Part shown: piece by piece, positions 24,345 to 32,562 of the stretch
Numbering within the stretch: the first letter of the stretch is position 1
Layout: each line of letters opens with the position of its first letter
NCBI GenBank assembly: GCA_900766915.1
Contig: CAAFXE010000333.1
Location: 1-64,000, forward strand
DNA length: 64,000 bases
Direction: 5' to 3'
Source: Lachnospiraceae bacterium
Lineage (GTDB): Bacteria > Bacillota > Clostridia > Lachnospirales > Lachnospiraceae
Made by a program: the position numbers and the translations under genes
Notes under the pieces: model-generated
The model's database searches: none
What the model saw: the letters and a program-made list of their open reading frames with translations, nothing else
What the model was told of the DNA's origin: nothing

Positions 24345-25679
24345 CTACTTTCTCTTGTTCTGCATGATCTCAGCTTTTGTCTGTTTGAAAAGCTGCATCA
24401 GTGGTCTCTTGGCCGGACATACGAAGGTACAGGAACCACATCCGACACATTCCAAACCATAAAGTTTCTTTTCATAACGGTCATAATCTTTCCGTTTCGC
24501 TGCTACAGCCATCATCTGTGGAGTCAGTCCTAACGGACAAACCTGATTACAGCGTCCGCAACGGATACAATTGGTCATCTGCTGCTGCGCCAGTTCCACC
24601 GGATCTTCCACGAAAACTGTCAAAGCATTATTGTTCTTACAGATACCTGCACTTAAATCTGCCATGGAAAATCCCATCATAGGGCCTCCGCAGATCAGTT
24701 TTTTCGGAGTCACACCTTCTTTAAAACCACCTGCTTCTTCCAGTACAGCAGAAAAGGGAGTTCCTGTTTTTACCAGAAGATTGCATGGATTTTTCACGCC
24801 ATCACCGGAAACGGTAAACGGTCTTTCCATCAAAGGCTCCGATTTGCAGACTGCACGATAGATCGCACGGATCGTTGCCACATTATCTACGACACATCCA
24901 ACATCTGCAGGTAACATTCCAAGTCTTAAATGTTTTCCTGCAACCACGCTGATAATGGATCTCTCTCCGCCCTGTGGATACTTGGTATATACGCTCTGTA
25001 CACGGAGCTTTTCTTTTCCTGCACAAGCCTTTTTCATTGCCGCAATTGCTTCCGGTTTATTTTCTTCAATAAGTATCACACCTTCCGCATTGGGGAAAAG
25101 CTTCAGCAAGATCTCCATACCTTCAACGATCTCATCTGAGAAGGTACGCATCAGCTGATCGTCACAGGTAATATATGGTTCGCATTCAGCTCCGTTGGCA
25201 ATGACATATGAAATCTCATCCGGGTTCTTCGGTGCGAGCTTCACATGAGTTGGGAAGCCTGCCCCACCCATACCAACGATTCCGGCAGCTTTTACACAGT
25301 CTAAGATCTCTTCTTTAGAGAGATTACGATAGTCTGTTTCCACGCCTATCCCTTCTATGGGAGTATACTGTCCGTCATTTTCGATGATGATGGACATCTG
25401 TCCTACGCCAAGGACATTTTTTCTCTTATCAACGGCTTTTACGGTACCGGAACAGGAGCTGACAATATTTGCAGAGACAAATCCGTCTGCTTCTGCAATC
25501 ACCTGCCCTGCCAATACCTGATCGCCTTTTTTCACGACTGGCTTTGCAGGCTTTCCGATATGCTGCCCCAGAGGATAGATCATTTCTCCCTGAACCGGGC
25601 AGTCGCGGAATAATACATCTTTTGCATATTCCTTACATTCTTCCGGATGCACACCACCAAAAAATGTTTTCTTATACAT
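24345..25679 (-). CDS. rnfC: Rnf complex subunit C
   Basis: The 444-residue protein has the RnfC layout: an N-terminal barrel-sandwich domain, the NADH/FMN-binding region GIVGMGGAGFPTHVKL near 133 and NGAECEPYITCDD, and two [4Fe-4S] motifs CIRCGRCNQVCP and CVGCGSCTFVCP near 370-420. It is the peripheral NAD-binding subunit of Rnf. First of the rnf genes proper, 40 bases after the FMN-binding protein gene. Confidence 0.97.
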   Translation of the reverse strand: MYKKTFFGGVHPEECKEYAKDVLFRDCPVQGEMIYPLGQHIGKPAKPVVKKGDQVLAGQVIAEADGFVSANIVSSCSGTVKAVDKRKNVLGVGQMSIIIENDGQYTPIEGIGVETDYRNLSKEEILDCVKAAGIVGMGGAGFPTHVKLAPKNPDEISYVIANGAECEPYITCDDQLMRTFSDEIVEGMEILLKLFPNAEGVILIEENKPEAIAAMKKACAGKEKLRVQSVYTKYPQGGERSIISVVAGKHLRLGMLPADVGCVVDNVATIRAIYRAVCKSEPLMERPFTVSGDGVKNPCNLLVKTGTPFSAVLEEAGGFKEGVTPKKLICGGPMMGFSMADLSAGICKNNNALTVFVEDPVELAQQQMTNCIRCGRCNQVCPLGLTPQMMAVAAKRKDYDRYEKKLYGLECVGCGSCTFVCPAKRPLMQLFKQTKAEIMQNKRK

Positions 25680-25718
25680 ATGTTAATTTCCTTCCGTTAC
25701 TTTGCAACTAGAATATAT

Positions 25719-26126
25719 TTACTGTGCCTGAGAGATACAATCTTTAGCTGCGGCTATAATAGCATCTGATGTAATGGTTGCGCCTGACACAGTATCCACA
25801 TCAGCATCTTGAGCTGCAAGAATCTTCTCGATCATTCCATCTACGATCACACCGCCAATGTCCGGTGTTTCGCCGGAAGCATCGATCTTAACCTCTGTAA
25901 TGCTTGTATCATCAAAAGTCATGGTTACTGTTACATCACTCATAATACCTTTGGCAGATGCAGTATAAGTACCTGCTGTGAAGGACGCTTCGCTTGATGC
26001 CGGCGCACTCTGGTCTGAAGAGTTGATGGAATATTCTACTTTCTGAAGCATAAAAAGTGTTGCTAAACTTACAGCACCTGCTACGATCCCTTTCAAAAAT
26101 GCTTTTCTGGAAATATGATTTGCCAT
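25719..26126 (-). CDS. Exported FMN-binding domain protein of the rnf operon
   Basis: The 135-residue protein has an N-terminal signal/anchor (basic SRKAFLKG followed by a hydrophobic stretch to about 27), a Ser/Ala linker, and an FMN-binding domain ending DTVSGATITSDAI, a canonical ApbE flavinylation site. It likely carries covalent FMN outside the membrane and may act as an extra electron carrier next to Rnf. Encoded between pduL and rnfC in the same direction. Confidence 0.88.
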   Translation of the reverse strand: MANHISRKAFLKGIVAGAVSLATLFMLQKVEYSINSSDQSAPASSEASFTAGTYTASAKGIMSDVTVTMTFDDTSITEVKIDASGETPDIGGVIVDGMIEKILAAQDADVDTVSGATITSDAIIAAAKDCISQAQ

Positions 26127-26152
26127 TTCCTGTTCCTCCTATCGTTTTTATT

Positions 26153-26803
26153 TTAAATGGTTCTATTGATGCCTTCCAGCAGCTCGTCCGCCCATTTCCC
26201 AAGATCATAGGCATCTCCGCCGAAAAGCTTTAAAACAACACCGTTGGGTGCCTCATCGCCTGCAAAGGCATTGGCCTCATCGGTGTCCACATGCATGGCC
26301 AGATGATAATCCCAGCTGATACGCACTACCACATTGGCATAGATCAGCGCCCGGTCAAAGCTTTCGGTAATGACAAAAACTTCCTCATTATCCTTCAGTC
26401 GCATTTTGATTGCATCTCCCGGAGTCATATGAATGTGTCTTTTGGCCACAATGACACCTTCTGCGATCTCCAGCTTATGATCCCCGGCAACTAACGTACA
26501 GCCCGGTGTATCTTTGGTATCTCCTGACTGACGGATCACTCCCGGTACACCGATTTTTCTCGTATCTGTCAAAGACAACTCTACCTGGGTCTGTTTACGA
26601 AAGGGTCCTAAAATTGCCACATTCTCAAAGGTTCCTCTGGGTCCTTTGATGGTAATTCTCTCTTTGGCCAGATACTGTCCCGGCTGAGAAAGTTCCTTCA
26701 CAAAAGTAAGTTCTTTGCCGGCACCGAAGAGTTTTTCAAAATCCTCTTTGCTGATATGTATGTGCCTTGCCGATGTCTCGATCGGTATCTTAATGCTTCC
26801 CAT
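26153..26803 (-). CDS. pduL: Phosphate propanoyltransferase (phosphotransacylase) PduL
   Basis: 216 residues with the two PduL repeats: SARHIHISKEDFEKLFG near the start and VAKRHIHMTPGDA near 120, plus RISWDYHLAMHVDTDEANA near the end, supplying the zinc-binding His residues. It swaps acyl-CoA and acyl-phosphate; outside microcompartments PduL can replace Pta in acetate formation. No microcompartment shell genes are seen and no encapsulation peptide is evident. The start at 26803 is set by AGGTGA just upstream. It heads the pduL-FMN protein-rnf operon. Confidence 0.93.
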   Translation of the reverse strand: MGSIKIPIETSARHIHISKEDFEKLFGAGKELTFVKELSQPGQYLAKERITIKGPRGTFENVAILGPFRKQTQVELSLTDTRKIGVPGVIRQSGDTKDTPGCTLVAGDHKLEIAEGVIVAKRHIHMTPGDAIKMRLKDNEEVFVITESFDRALIYANVVVRISWDYHLAMHVDTDEANAFAGDEAPNGVVLKLFGGDAYDLGKWADELLEGINRTI

Positions 26804-26894
26804 GTTTATCACCTGTGTTTTTTACGTTTTGTAATAACTCTAGCACACTTGATTTTAAAAATCCAGTATCGTTAATTTGTTGACAACCCTGTTT

Positions 26895-26987
26895 ACAGCG
26901 ATAAAACACGCTTCGCGAGTTTTATCAGCTGATTAGCGGTCGTCAAATGCAATGTGCTCGCACAATTGCATTTTCCTCGTCGCCATA
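26895..26987. repeat. 93-nt palindromic intergenic repeat, copy 2
   Basis: Second copy of the element at 16895-16987, in the same orientation and exactly 10,000 nt away. The outer hairpin GATAAAAC/GTTTTATC is intact, and the tip CACGC-TTC-GCG is better paired than in copy 1. The inner 29-nt palindrome is the exact reverse complement of that in copy 1. It lies between the rplQ terminator and the pduL gene. Confidence 0.9.
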
Positions 26988-26995
26988 GCATAAAA

Positions 26996-27030
26996 ATACA
27001 GGAGAAAACCCATTGGATTTTCTCCTGTAT
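26996..27030 (-). terminator. Intrinsic terminator of the alpha operon (after rplQ)
   Basis: Inverted repeat ATACAGGAGAAAA...TTTTCTCCTGTAT with one mismatch near the loop, followed on the minus strand by TTTTTATG. It ends the S10-spc-alpha transcript 22 bases after the rplQ stop. Confidence 0.88.
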
Positions 27031-27051
27031 AAAAAGTATCTTTTTGGAATC

Positions 27052-27576
27052 TTATACAAGCTCAAGAAGAACTTCCATAGCTGCATCACCTTTACGAAGG
27101 CCGATCTTTACGATTCTTGTGTAACCACCGTTACGTCCAACGTATTTTGGTGCAATTTCATCGAATAATTTTGCAACCATGTCGATTTCTTTCTTATCGC
27201 GTTTTTTGTCAGCTGCTGCTGTTACAGGCATAAGAACCTTTAACATCTGACGTCTTGCATGAAGTCTGGAAGGCATATCTTTTTTGATTGTCTTTTCTAC
27301 TTCATCATAAACAGTTACTTTTTTACCGTCAACAACTTCTTTTACTCTCTTGCCGTTAGCATCTTTACGAGCAACTTTTGCTGTTACAGTTACTGTTTCG
27401 TAGTTATCTTTTTCTTTTACTGCCAGTGCGATTAAACCTTCAGCAATTTTGCAAACTTCTTTTGCTTTTGCTTCTGTAGTAACGATTTTACCATTGTTTA
27501 ATAAAGCTGTTACCTGGTTTCTAAGTAAAGCCTTTCTCTGGCTGGATGTTCTGCTAAGTTTTCTGTATTTTGCCAT
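27052..27576 (-). CDS. rplQ: 50S ribosomal protein L17 (bL17)
   Basis: 174 residues starting MAKYRKLSRTSSQRKALLRN, with the bL17 core plus an insertion of about 45 residues (KDANGKRVKEVVDGKK region) that is common in Clostridia but absent from the 120-residue Bacillus form. ATG 27576 has GGAGG upstream; the longer frame is rejected. Last gene of the ribosomal cluster. Confidence 0.97.
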   Translation of the reverse strand: MAKYRKLSRTSSQRKALLRNQVTALLNNGKIVTTEAKAKEVCKIAEGLIALAVKEKDNYETVTVTAKVARKDANGKRVKEVVDGKKVTVYDEVEKTIKKDMPSRLHARRQMLKVLMPVTAAADKKRDKKEIDMVAKLFDEIAPKYVGRNGGYTRIVKIGLRKGDAAMEVLLELV

Positions 27577-27660
27577 TTTAATATCCTCCATTTGTTGCGC
27601 CCATCACACGTGCTTCTTCGGTCTTACCGTATGCGGGTCTGGCTGCCAACACTATTAAGA

Positions 27661-28620
27661 TTACTCTTCGCTTGGATTTAACTCCAGGCCAAGTTCTTTC
27701 AATTTTGCAAGTACTTCTTCCAAAGATTTACGTCCCAGATTACGAACCTTCATCATATCTTCCGGTGTTCTGTTACATAATTCTTCTACTGTGTTGATAC
27801 CTGCACGTTTTAAACAGTTGTAGGAACGAACAGAGAGTTCAAGTTCATCAATGTTCATTTCTAAAACTTTTTCTTTTTCATCGTCGTCATGCTCAACCAT
27901 AACTTCTGCTGTTTTCGCATTTTCAGAAAGGTCAATAAACAGACTTAAGTGTGCACTTAATACCTTTGCAGCAAGGCTGACTGCTTCGTCCGGATCAAGT
28001 GTACCGTTTGTATGAACATCCAGAGTTAATTTATCGTAATCTGTGATCTGTCCGACACGGGTATTCTGAACAGTTAAGTTTACACGTTCAACCGGTGTGT
28101 AGATAGAGTCTACTGCGATCACTCCGATTGGAAGTTCATCATTTTTGTTTTTATCAGCGCTTACATATCCTCTGCCTTTTGTGATAGTAAGCTCCATAGA
28201 TAACTTGCTGTCTGCACCACCGTTTAAGTGAGCGATTACAAGATCAGGATTCATAATTTCGATGTCAGAATCCACCTGAATATCTCCGGCTGTTACAACA
28301 CCTTCACCTTCGAATTCAATATAAGCTGTCTTTGGCTCATTTGTTTCGCTGGTGTTTTTGATTGCAAGGCTCTTGATGTTCATGATGATCTCTGTCACAT
28401 CTTCCTTTACACCTGGGATGGAGCTGAATTCATGCAGAACACCTTCGATTTTAACCTGGCTAACAGCGGCTCCCGGTAAAGAAGAAAGCATAATTCTTCT
28501 AAGAGAGTTACCAAGTGTTGTGCCATAGCCTCTTTCTAATGGTTCTACAACGAATTTTCCATATCTTTTATCTTCTGAGAGTTCAGCGATTTCAATATTT
28601 GGTTTGTTAAAATCGAACAC
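27661..28620 (-). CDS. rpoA: RNA polymerase alpha subunit
   Basis: The 319-residue protein has the alpha N-terminal dimerisation domain (FVVEPLERGYGTTLGNSLRRIMLSSLPGAA split across the conserved loop) and the C-terminal domain (about 250-310) with ELSVRSYNCLKRAGI and VRNLGRKSLEEV, which contacts UP elements and activators. GTG start with AAAGGAGG upstream. Follows rpsD in the alpha operon. Confidence 0.98.
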   Translation of the reverse strand: MFDFNKPNIEIAELSEDKRYGKFVVEPLERGYGTTLGNSLRRIMLSSLPGAAVSQVKIEGVLHEFSSIPGVKEDVTEIIMNIKSLAIKNTSETNEPKTAYIEFEGEGVVTAGDIQVDSDIEIMNPDLVIAHLNGGADSKLSMELTITKGRGYVSADKNKNDELPIGVIAVDSIYTPVERVNLTVQNTRVGQITDYDKLTLDVHTNGTLDPDEAVSLAAKVLSAHLSLFIDLSENAKTAEVMVEHDDDEKEKVLEMNIDELELSVRSYNCLKRAGINTVEELCNRTPEDMMKVRNLGRKSLEEVLAKLKELGLELNPSEE

Positions 28621-28670
28621 TACAAAGCTCCTCCTTTATTTGAATACATGTCACTTACGCCGCTATCCTA

Positions 28671-29264
28671 TTATTTAGAATATAATTCGACGATAAGCAT
28701 TTCGTCTACAGGTACATCGATCATATCTCTTGTAGGAAGTTCTTTTACAGTTGCTTTTAAAGCTTCCTGATCAGATTCTAACCATTCCGGTACTAATCTT
28801 CCTGCTGTTACATCGAGGATATCTTTGTATCTCTGAGCGCCTTTGCATTTTTCTTTGATTTCGATTACATCGCCTGCTTTTACAAGGTAAGATGGGATGT
28901 TCACCTGTTTTCCGTTTACTAAAACGTGTTTGTGGTCAACGATCTGTCTTGCTTCTTTTCTTGTACGGGCAAATCCTGCACGGAATACTACGTTATCAAT
29001 ACGAGATTCAAGCATTGTCATCAGGTTTTCACCAGTCATGCCTTTCATTCTCTCAGCTTTTTCATAGTAGTTTCTGAAAGGTTTTTCAAGAACTCCGTAG
29101 ATGAATTTTGCTTTCTGTTTTTCTCTTAACTGAAGACCGTACTCAGACATCTTCTTGTTTGCTCTTTTTAATTCTCTGTTAGATTTTTTATCAATTCCTA
29201 AATAGATAGGATCTAAACCAAGAGATCTACATCTTTTAAGAACAGGTACTCTATTTACTGCCAT
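28671..29264 (-). CDS. rpsD: 30S ribosomal protein S4 (uS4)
   Basis: 197 residues, starting MAVNRVPVLKRCRSLGLDP, with the S4 RNA-binding domain (ESRIDNVVFRAGFARTRKEARQIVDHKHVLVNG in adjoining parts). The N-terminal zinc-binding Cys set of the long form is absent (only one Cys), so this is the Cys-minus type. S4 initiates 30S assembly and in Firmicutes represses its own mRNA. Between rpsK and rpoA. Confidence 0.97.
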   Translation of the reverse strand: MAVNRVPVLKRCRSLGLDPIYLGIDKKSNRELKRANKKMSEYGLQLREKQKAKFIYGVLEKPFRNYYEKAERMKGMTGENLMTMLESRIDNVVFRAGFARTRKEARQIVDHKHVLVNGKQVNIPSYLVKAGDVIEIKEKCKGAQRYKDILDVTAGRLVPEWLESDQEALKATVKELPTRDMIDVPVDEMLIVELYSK

Positions 29265-29281
29265 ACTAATAAACCTCCTAA

Positions 29282-29674
29282 TTAGACTCTACGACGTTTT
29301 GGTGGACGACATCCGTTGTGTGGAACCGGAGTAACGTCTGTGATACTTGTTACATCTAAACCGCATGCTGAAAGAGCACGGATTGCTGCTTCACGTCCTG
29401 AACCTGGTCCTTTTACAAATACGTCTACTGTCTTAAGTCCATGTACTAATGCTGCTTTTGTAGCTGTTTCTGCTGCCATCTGAGCTGCATATGGAGTAGA
29501 TTTCCTTGAACCTCTAAAACCAAGACCACCGGCACTTGCCCAAGATAATGCATTACCTTCAGCATCTGTTAATGTAACGATTGTATTGTTAAAAGATGAT
29601 TGAATGTGTGCCTGTCCGCGTTCAACGTTTTTCTTAACGCGCTTTTTTGTCACTTTCTTTGTAACTTTAGCCAT
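29282..29674 (-). CDS. rpsK: 30S ribosomal protein S11 (uS11)
   Basis: 130 residues with a basic Lys-rich N-terminus, then AHIQSSFNNTIVTLTDAEGN, the SAGGLGFRGSRKSTPYAAQ segment and the C-terminal VTPVPHNGCRPPKRRRV. Full length and standard position between rpsM and rpsD. Confidence 0.98.
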   Translation of the reverse strand: MAKVTKKVTKKRVKKNVERGQAHIQSSFNNTIVTLTDAEGNALSWASAGGLGFRGSRKSTPYAAQMAAETATKAALVHGLKTVDVFVKGPGSGREAAIRALSACGLDVTSITDVTPVPHNGCRPPKRRRV

Positions 29675-29729
29675 TTTCTAAACTAACCTACTTTCTTCAT
29701 TAATAAACAGCGTCCTACGCTGTTAAACA

Positions 29730-30098
29730 TTATTTCTTCTTGTTTGCTACTGTTCTCTTAGGACCTTTTCTTGTTCTAGCGTTGGTCTTAGTCTTCTGAC
29801 CACGAACCGGAAGTCCTTTACGATGACGGATACCTCTGTAGCATCCGATTTCCTGAAGTCTCTTGATGTTTAATGCTGTTTCACGTCTTAAATCACCTTC
29901 TACAAGCATTGTTTCATCAATCACTGCTGCGATTGCTTTTACTTCGTCGTCAGTTAAGTCTCTGACACGTGTGTCAGGATTAACTCCTGCCTGTGCAAGA
30001 ATCTTGTTTGAGCTTGTTCTACCGATTCCGTAGATATAAGTTAAACCGATCTCTACACGTTTTTCTCTTGGTAAGTCTACACCAGAAATACGAGCCAT
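29730..30098 (-). CDS. rpsM: 30S ribosomal protein S13 (uS13)
   Basis: 122 residues starting MARISGVDLPREKRVEIGLTY, with the helix-two-turn-helix region and the C-terminal RGLPVRGQKTKTNARTRKGP tail that contacts P-site tRNA. Preceded by 152 bases containing three adjacent hairpins. Confidence 0.98.
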   Translation of the reverse strand: MARISGVDLPREKRVEIGLTYIYGIGRTSSNKILAQAGVNPDTRVRDLTDDEVKAIAAVIDETMLVEGDLRRETALNIKRLQEIGCYRGIRHRKGLPVRGQKTKTNARTRKGPKRTVANKKK

Positions 30099-30139
30099 TG
30101 ATTATTCCTCCATTTTCTTCTTCGTATTTTCCTAAATGA

Positions 30140-30209
30140 GGCGGTATTTGCGAGTTCCGCCCAAGTGGGTACCTGCCCACTCTTTCCCGTACTGACTGCG
30201 TCGGCAGTC
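30140..30209 (-). promoter_or_regulatory. Structured spacer/leader between rpmJ and rpsM
   Basis: Three adjacent hairpins lie in the 152-base gap: GGCGG/CCGCC (30140-30161), AGTGGG/CCCACT (30164-30181) and GACTGC/GCAGTC with a 4-base loop (30194-30209). No T run follows, so they are not terminators. They may form a ribosomal-protein binding site for the rpsM-rpsK-rpsD-rpoA part of the operon; this is inference. Confidence 0.45.
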
Positions 30210-30250
30210 CATCTCTTCCGGGTTTTAAGCAATATCATCTTTATTGGGAA

Positions 30251-30364
30251 TTATCCCTGTCTCTGTTTATGTTTAGGATTTTCACAGATAACTCTGATAC
30301 TACCTTTTCTTTTGATGATTTTGCATTTTTCGCAAATAGGTTTTACTGATGATCTAACCTTCAT
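30251..30364 (-). CDS. rpmJ: 50S ribosomal protein L36 (bL36)
   Basis: 37 residues, MKVRSSVKPICEKCKIIKRK then GSIRVICENPKHKQRQG, the zinc-binding C-x2-C...C-x4-H form. Full length. AGGAGG lies upstream of ATG 30364. It sits between infA and rpsM as in other Firmicutes. Confidence 0.97.
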   Translation of the reverse strand: MKVRSSVKPICEKCKIIKRKGSIRVICENPKHKQRQG

Positions 30365-30450
30365 GGGTAAATCCTCCTTCCCTTTGACTATGCTTTTACA
30401 TGTGTACGCTCCCTGCTCCTGCCAATTGGCATAGCTTGGGAATACTAAAA

Positions 30451-30485
30451 AATCATGCGTATACTATAATAGCATACGCATGATT
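30451..30485 (-). terminator. Strong intrinsic terminator-like hairpin after infA
   Basis: A perfect 12-bp stem (AATCATGCGTAT with ATACGCATGATT), 11-base loop, followed on the minus strand by TTTTTT. It splits the ribosomal cluster between infA and rpmJ, so partial termination or a separate rpmJ promoter is expected. Confidence 0.85.
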
Positions 30486-30530
30486 CGTTTGCAAGCATTT
30501 TTTGTATTATTTTGGATACAATTTTTATTT

Positions 30531-30749
30531 TTATTTATCTCTCCAGATGATACGGCCTTTTGATAAGTCATAAGGAGAAAGTTCCAACGTTACTTTATCT
30601 CCCGGTAAAATACGGATAAAGTTCATACGGAGCTTTCCACTGATGTGAGCCAATACGATATGTCCATTTTCAAGTTCTACTTTGAAATTGGCATTCGGTA
30701 ATTTTTCCACAACTGTTCCTTCAATTTCAATAACGTCTGCCTTTGACAT
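30531..30749 (-). CDS. infA: Translation initiation factor IF-1
   Basis: 72 residues forming a single S1/OB fold: KADVIEIEGTVVEKLPNANF at the start, AHISGKLRMNFIRILPGDKV in the middle and LSPYDLSKGRIIWRDK at the end. It blocks the A site during initiation. Placed downstream of the KOW protein gene. Confidence 0.98.
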   Translation of the reverse strand: MSKADVIEIEGTVVEKLPNANFKVELENGHIVLAHISGKLRMNFIRILPGDKVTLELSPYDLSKGRIIWRDK

Positions 30750-30766
30750 TTATAAATCCTCCTAAA

Positions 30767-31030
30767 TCAATCCTGTTTGGCAAGTTTTAATGCTCTTTTA
30801 ATTTCTTCATTGGTCCATTGCATATTTTTATCCAGCTTTTCCTGTAAGACTTTCGGAACTGTATTCACCGGCTGAAGATGCATTCTTTTTTTCATCTTCG
30901 GACGGTCCAGTGTCCTGTTCTTCCCATTAACGAGAAAAACATGATTTCCTTCTATAGATAATACAATGTACCAACTGTCCTTGTCATGACCGGCTTTTGA
31001 TATTGCCAGCATCCCTTTTCTTAATTCCAT
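30767..31030 (-). CDS. KOW-domain RNA-binding protein (L14e/L27e-like)
   Basis: 87 residues with an N-terminal KOW-type segment (GMLAISKAGHDKDSWYIVL, then VFLVNGKNRTLDRPKMKKR). This small protein is regularly found between map and infA in Clostridia and is annotated as an RNA-binding or L14e-like protein. It probably associates with ribosomes, but its role is not established. Confidence 0.85.
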   Translation of the reverse strand: MELRKGMLAISKAGHDKDSWYIVLSIEGNHVFLVNGKNRTLDRPKMKKRMHLQPVNTVPKVLQEKLDKNMQWTNEEIKRALKLAKQD

Positions 31031-31042
31031 ATTTCCTCCGGA

Positions 31043-31798
31043 TCATATGCTAAGTGTCAGGATTTCAGGCTCGCCGTCTGTAATAAGCACGGTGTTTTCG
31101 TAGTGCGCTGAGAGACTTTCATCCTCGGTCACTACAGTCCAGTCATCATCCAGCCAGCATACCTGCCAGCCTCCGGCGTTGATCATGGGCTCAATAGCCA
31201 GGGTCATCCCCGGCACCAGTTTGATGCCACGGCGAATCTGACGATGATTTGGAATCTGCGGATCCTCATGAAGCGCTGTACCGATTCCATGACCCACCAG
31301 ATCTCTGACTACTCCATACCCAAAACTTTCTGCATAAGCTGCTATGGCATTGGAAATGTCATGTAAACGATTTCCCGCTTTCGCATATTTGATTCCTTCA
31401 AAGAAGCTCTGCTTTGTCACATCGATCAGCTGCTGGGCTTCCTTACTGATGGTTCCCACTCCATAGGTTCTTGCTGCATCAGAGTGGTATCCCTTGTGGA
31501 TCAGTCCCGCATCCAGGCTGACGATATCTCCCTCCTGTAAAATGCGATGGCGGTTGGGAATTCCATGGACCACTTCATCATTCACAGATACACAAATAGA
31601 AGCTGGATAACCGTTATAGTTCAAAAAGTTCGGAATGCATCCTCTGTCACGGATTAATTTTTCACCATATTTATCAATGTCTTTTGTAGAGATCCCGGGT
31701 CTGATAAATGTTGCCAGTTCATTATGAACTTCTTCCAGCAGTTTACCGGCCTCTCTCATAAGTTGGATCTCTCTTGCAGATTTAATCGATACTGACAT
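31043..31798 (-). CDS. map: Methionine aminopeptidase, type I
   Basis: 251 residues of the pita-bread fold, with ICVSVNDEVVHGIPN, the metal-binding Asp pair in VSLDAGLIHKGYHSDAARTY, GHGIGTALHEDPQIPN and the C-terminal Glu residues (AIEPMIN and TEDESLSAHYENTVL). It removes the initiator Met. Two bases separate it from adk. Confidence 0.97.
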   Translation of the reverse strand: MSVSIKSAREIQLMREAGKLLEEVHNELATFIRPGISTKDIDKYGEKLIRDRGCIPNFLNYNGYPASICVSVNDEVVHGIPNRHRILQEGDIVSLDAGLIHKGYHSDAARTYGVGTISKEAQQLIDVTKQSFFEGIKYAKAGNRLHDISNAIAAYAESFGYGVVRDLVGHGIGTALHEDPQIPNHRQIRRGIKLVPGMTLAIEPMINAGGWQVCWLDDDWTVVTEDESLSAHYENTVLITDGEPEILTLSI

Positions 31799-31800
31799 AA

Positions 31801-32445
31801 TTATGCTCCCAAAATGTCCACGATTGACTGGAATACAGTTTCCATATCCTGGGTTCCGTCAACGCTCTTTAAAACATTTTTCTTTGTATAGTAATCAATC
31901 AACGGCTGGGTCTGTTCATGATAAACATCCAGACGTTTTTTCACAGTTTCCGGTTTGTCATCATCTCTTAAGATAAGTGCTTCACCACAACGGTCACAGA
32001 TACCTTCCACCTTGGTAGGAATGTGTACGATATGGTAAGTAGCACCACATGCTACGCATGCACGTCTTCCGGACATTCTGTTGATAATGTTTTCATCCGG
32101 AACATCTACATCGATGGCATAATCAATAGCTTCGCCTTTTGCTGCCAAAGCTGCATCCAGACTTTCTGCCTGTGGAATTGTTCTTGGGAATCCATCCAGT
32201 ACGCATCCGTTTTTACAGTCATCCTGTGCAAGACGGTCGACTACCAGGTCAACTACCAGGTCATCCGGAACAAGAAGTCCCTGATCCATATAAGTCTTTG
32301 CTTTTTTTCCAAGCTCTGTACCGTTTTTGATATTTGCTCTGAAAATATCCCCAGTGGAAATGTGAGGAACCTGATATTTATCAGCGATTTTTTTTGCCTG
32401 AGTACCTTTACCTGCGCCCGGTGCACCTAACATAATAATCTTCAT
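31801..32445 (-). CDS. adk: Adenylate kinase
   Basis: 214 residues with P-loop GAPGAGKGTQ at 7-16, the AMP-binding STGDIFRANI and GFPRT segments, and a LID carrying a zinc ribbon (CVACGATYHIVH...CDRCGEAL), the Gram-positive zinc type. It balances ATP, ADP and AMP. Downstream of secY as in other spc operons. Confidence 0.98.
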   Translation of the reverse strand: MKIIMLGAPGAGKGTQAKKIADKYQVPHISTGDIFRANIKNGTELGKKAKTYMDQGLLVPDDLVVDLVVDRLAQDDCKNGCVLDGFPRTIPQAESLDAALAAKGEAIDYAIDVDVPDENIINRMSGRRACVACGATYHIVHIPTKVEGICDRCGEALILRDDDKPETVKKRLDVYHEQTQPLIDYYTKKNVLKSVDGTQDMETVFQSIVDILGA

Positions 32446-32508
32446 GCTTCGTTCTCCTTTTCATAGAAATACACTTTGCCGATGATACTTTATATATTAT
32501 ATATAATA

Positions 32509-32547
32509 AGCCCGAGCAGGATGTTGTGTCAACATTCTACCCGGGCT
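32509..32547 (-). terminator. Hairpin between secY and adk, possible attenuator
   Basis: AGCCCG...CGGGCT arms extended with small mismatches to ATGTTG/CAACAT, followed on the minus strand by TTATTATATAT, a weak U-tract. It may reduce read-through from secY into adk. Confidence 0.55.
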
Positions 32548-32562
32548 ATCAATGATTTAAAC

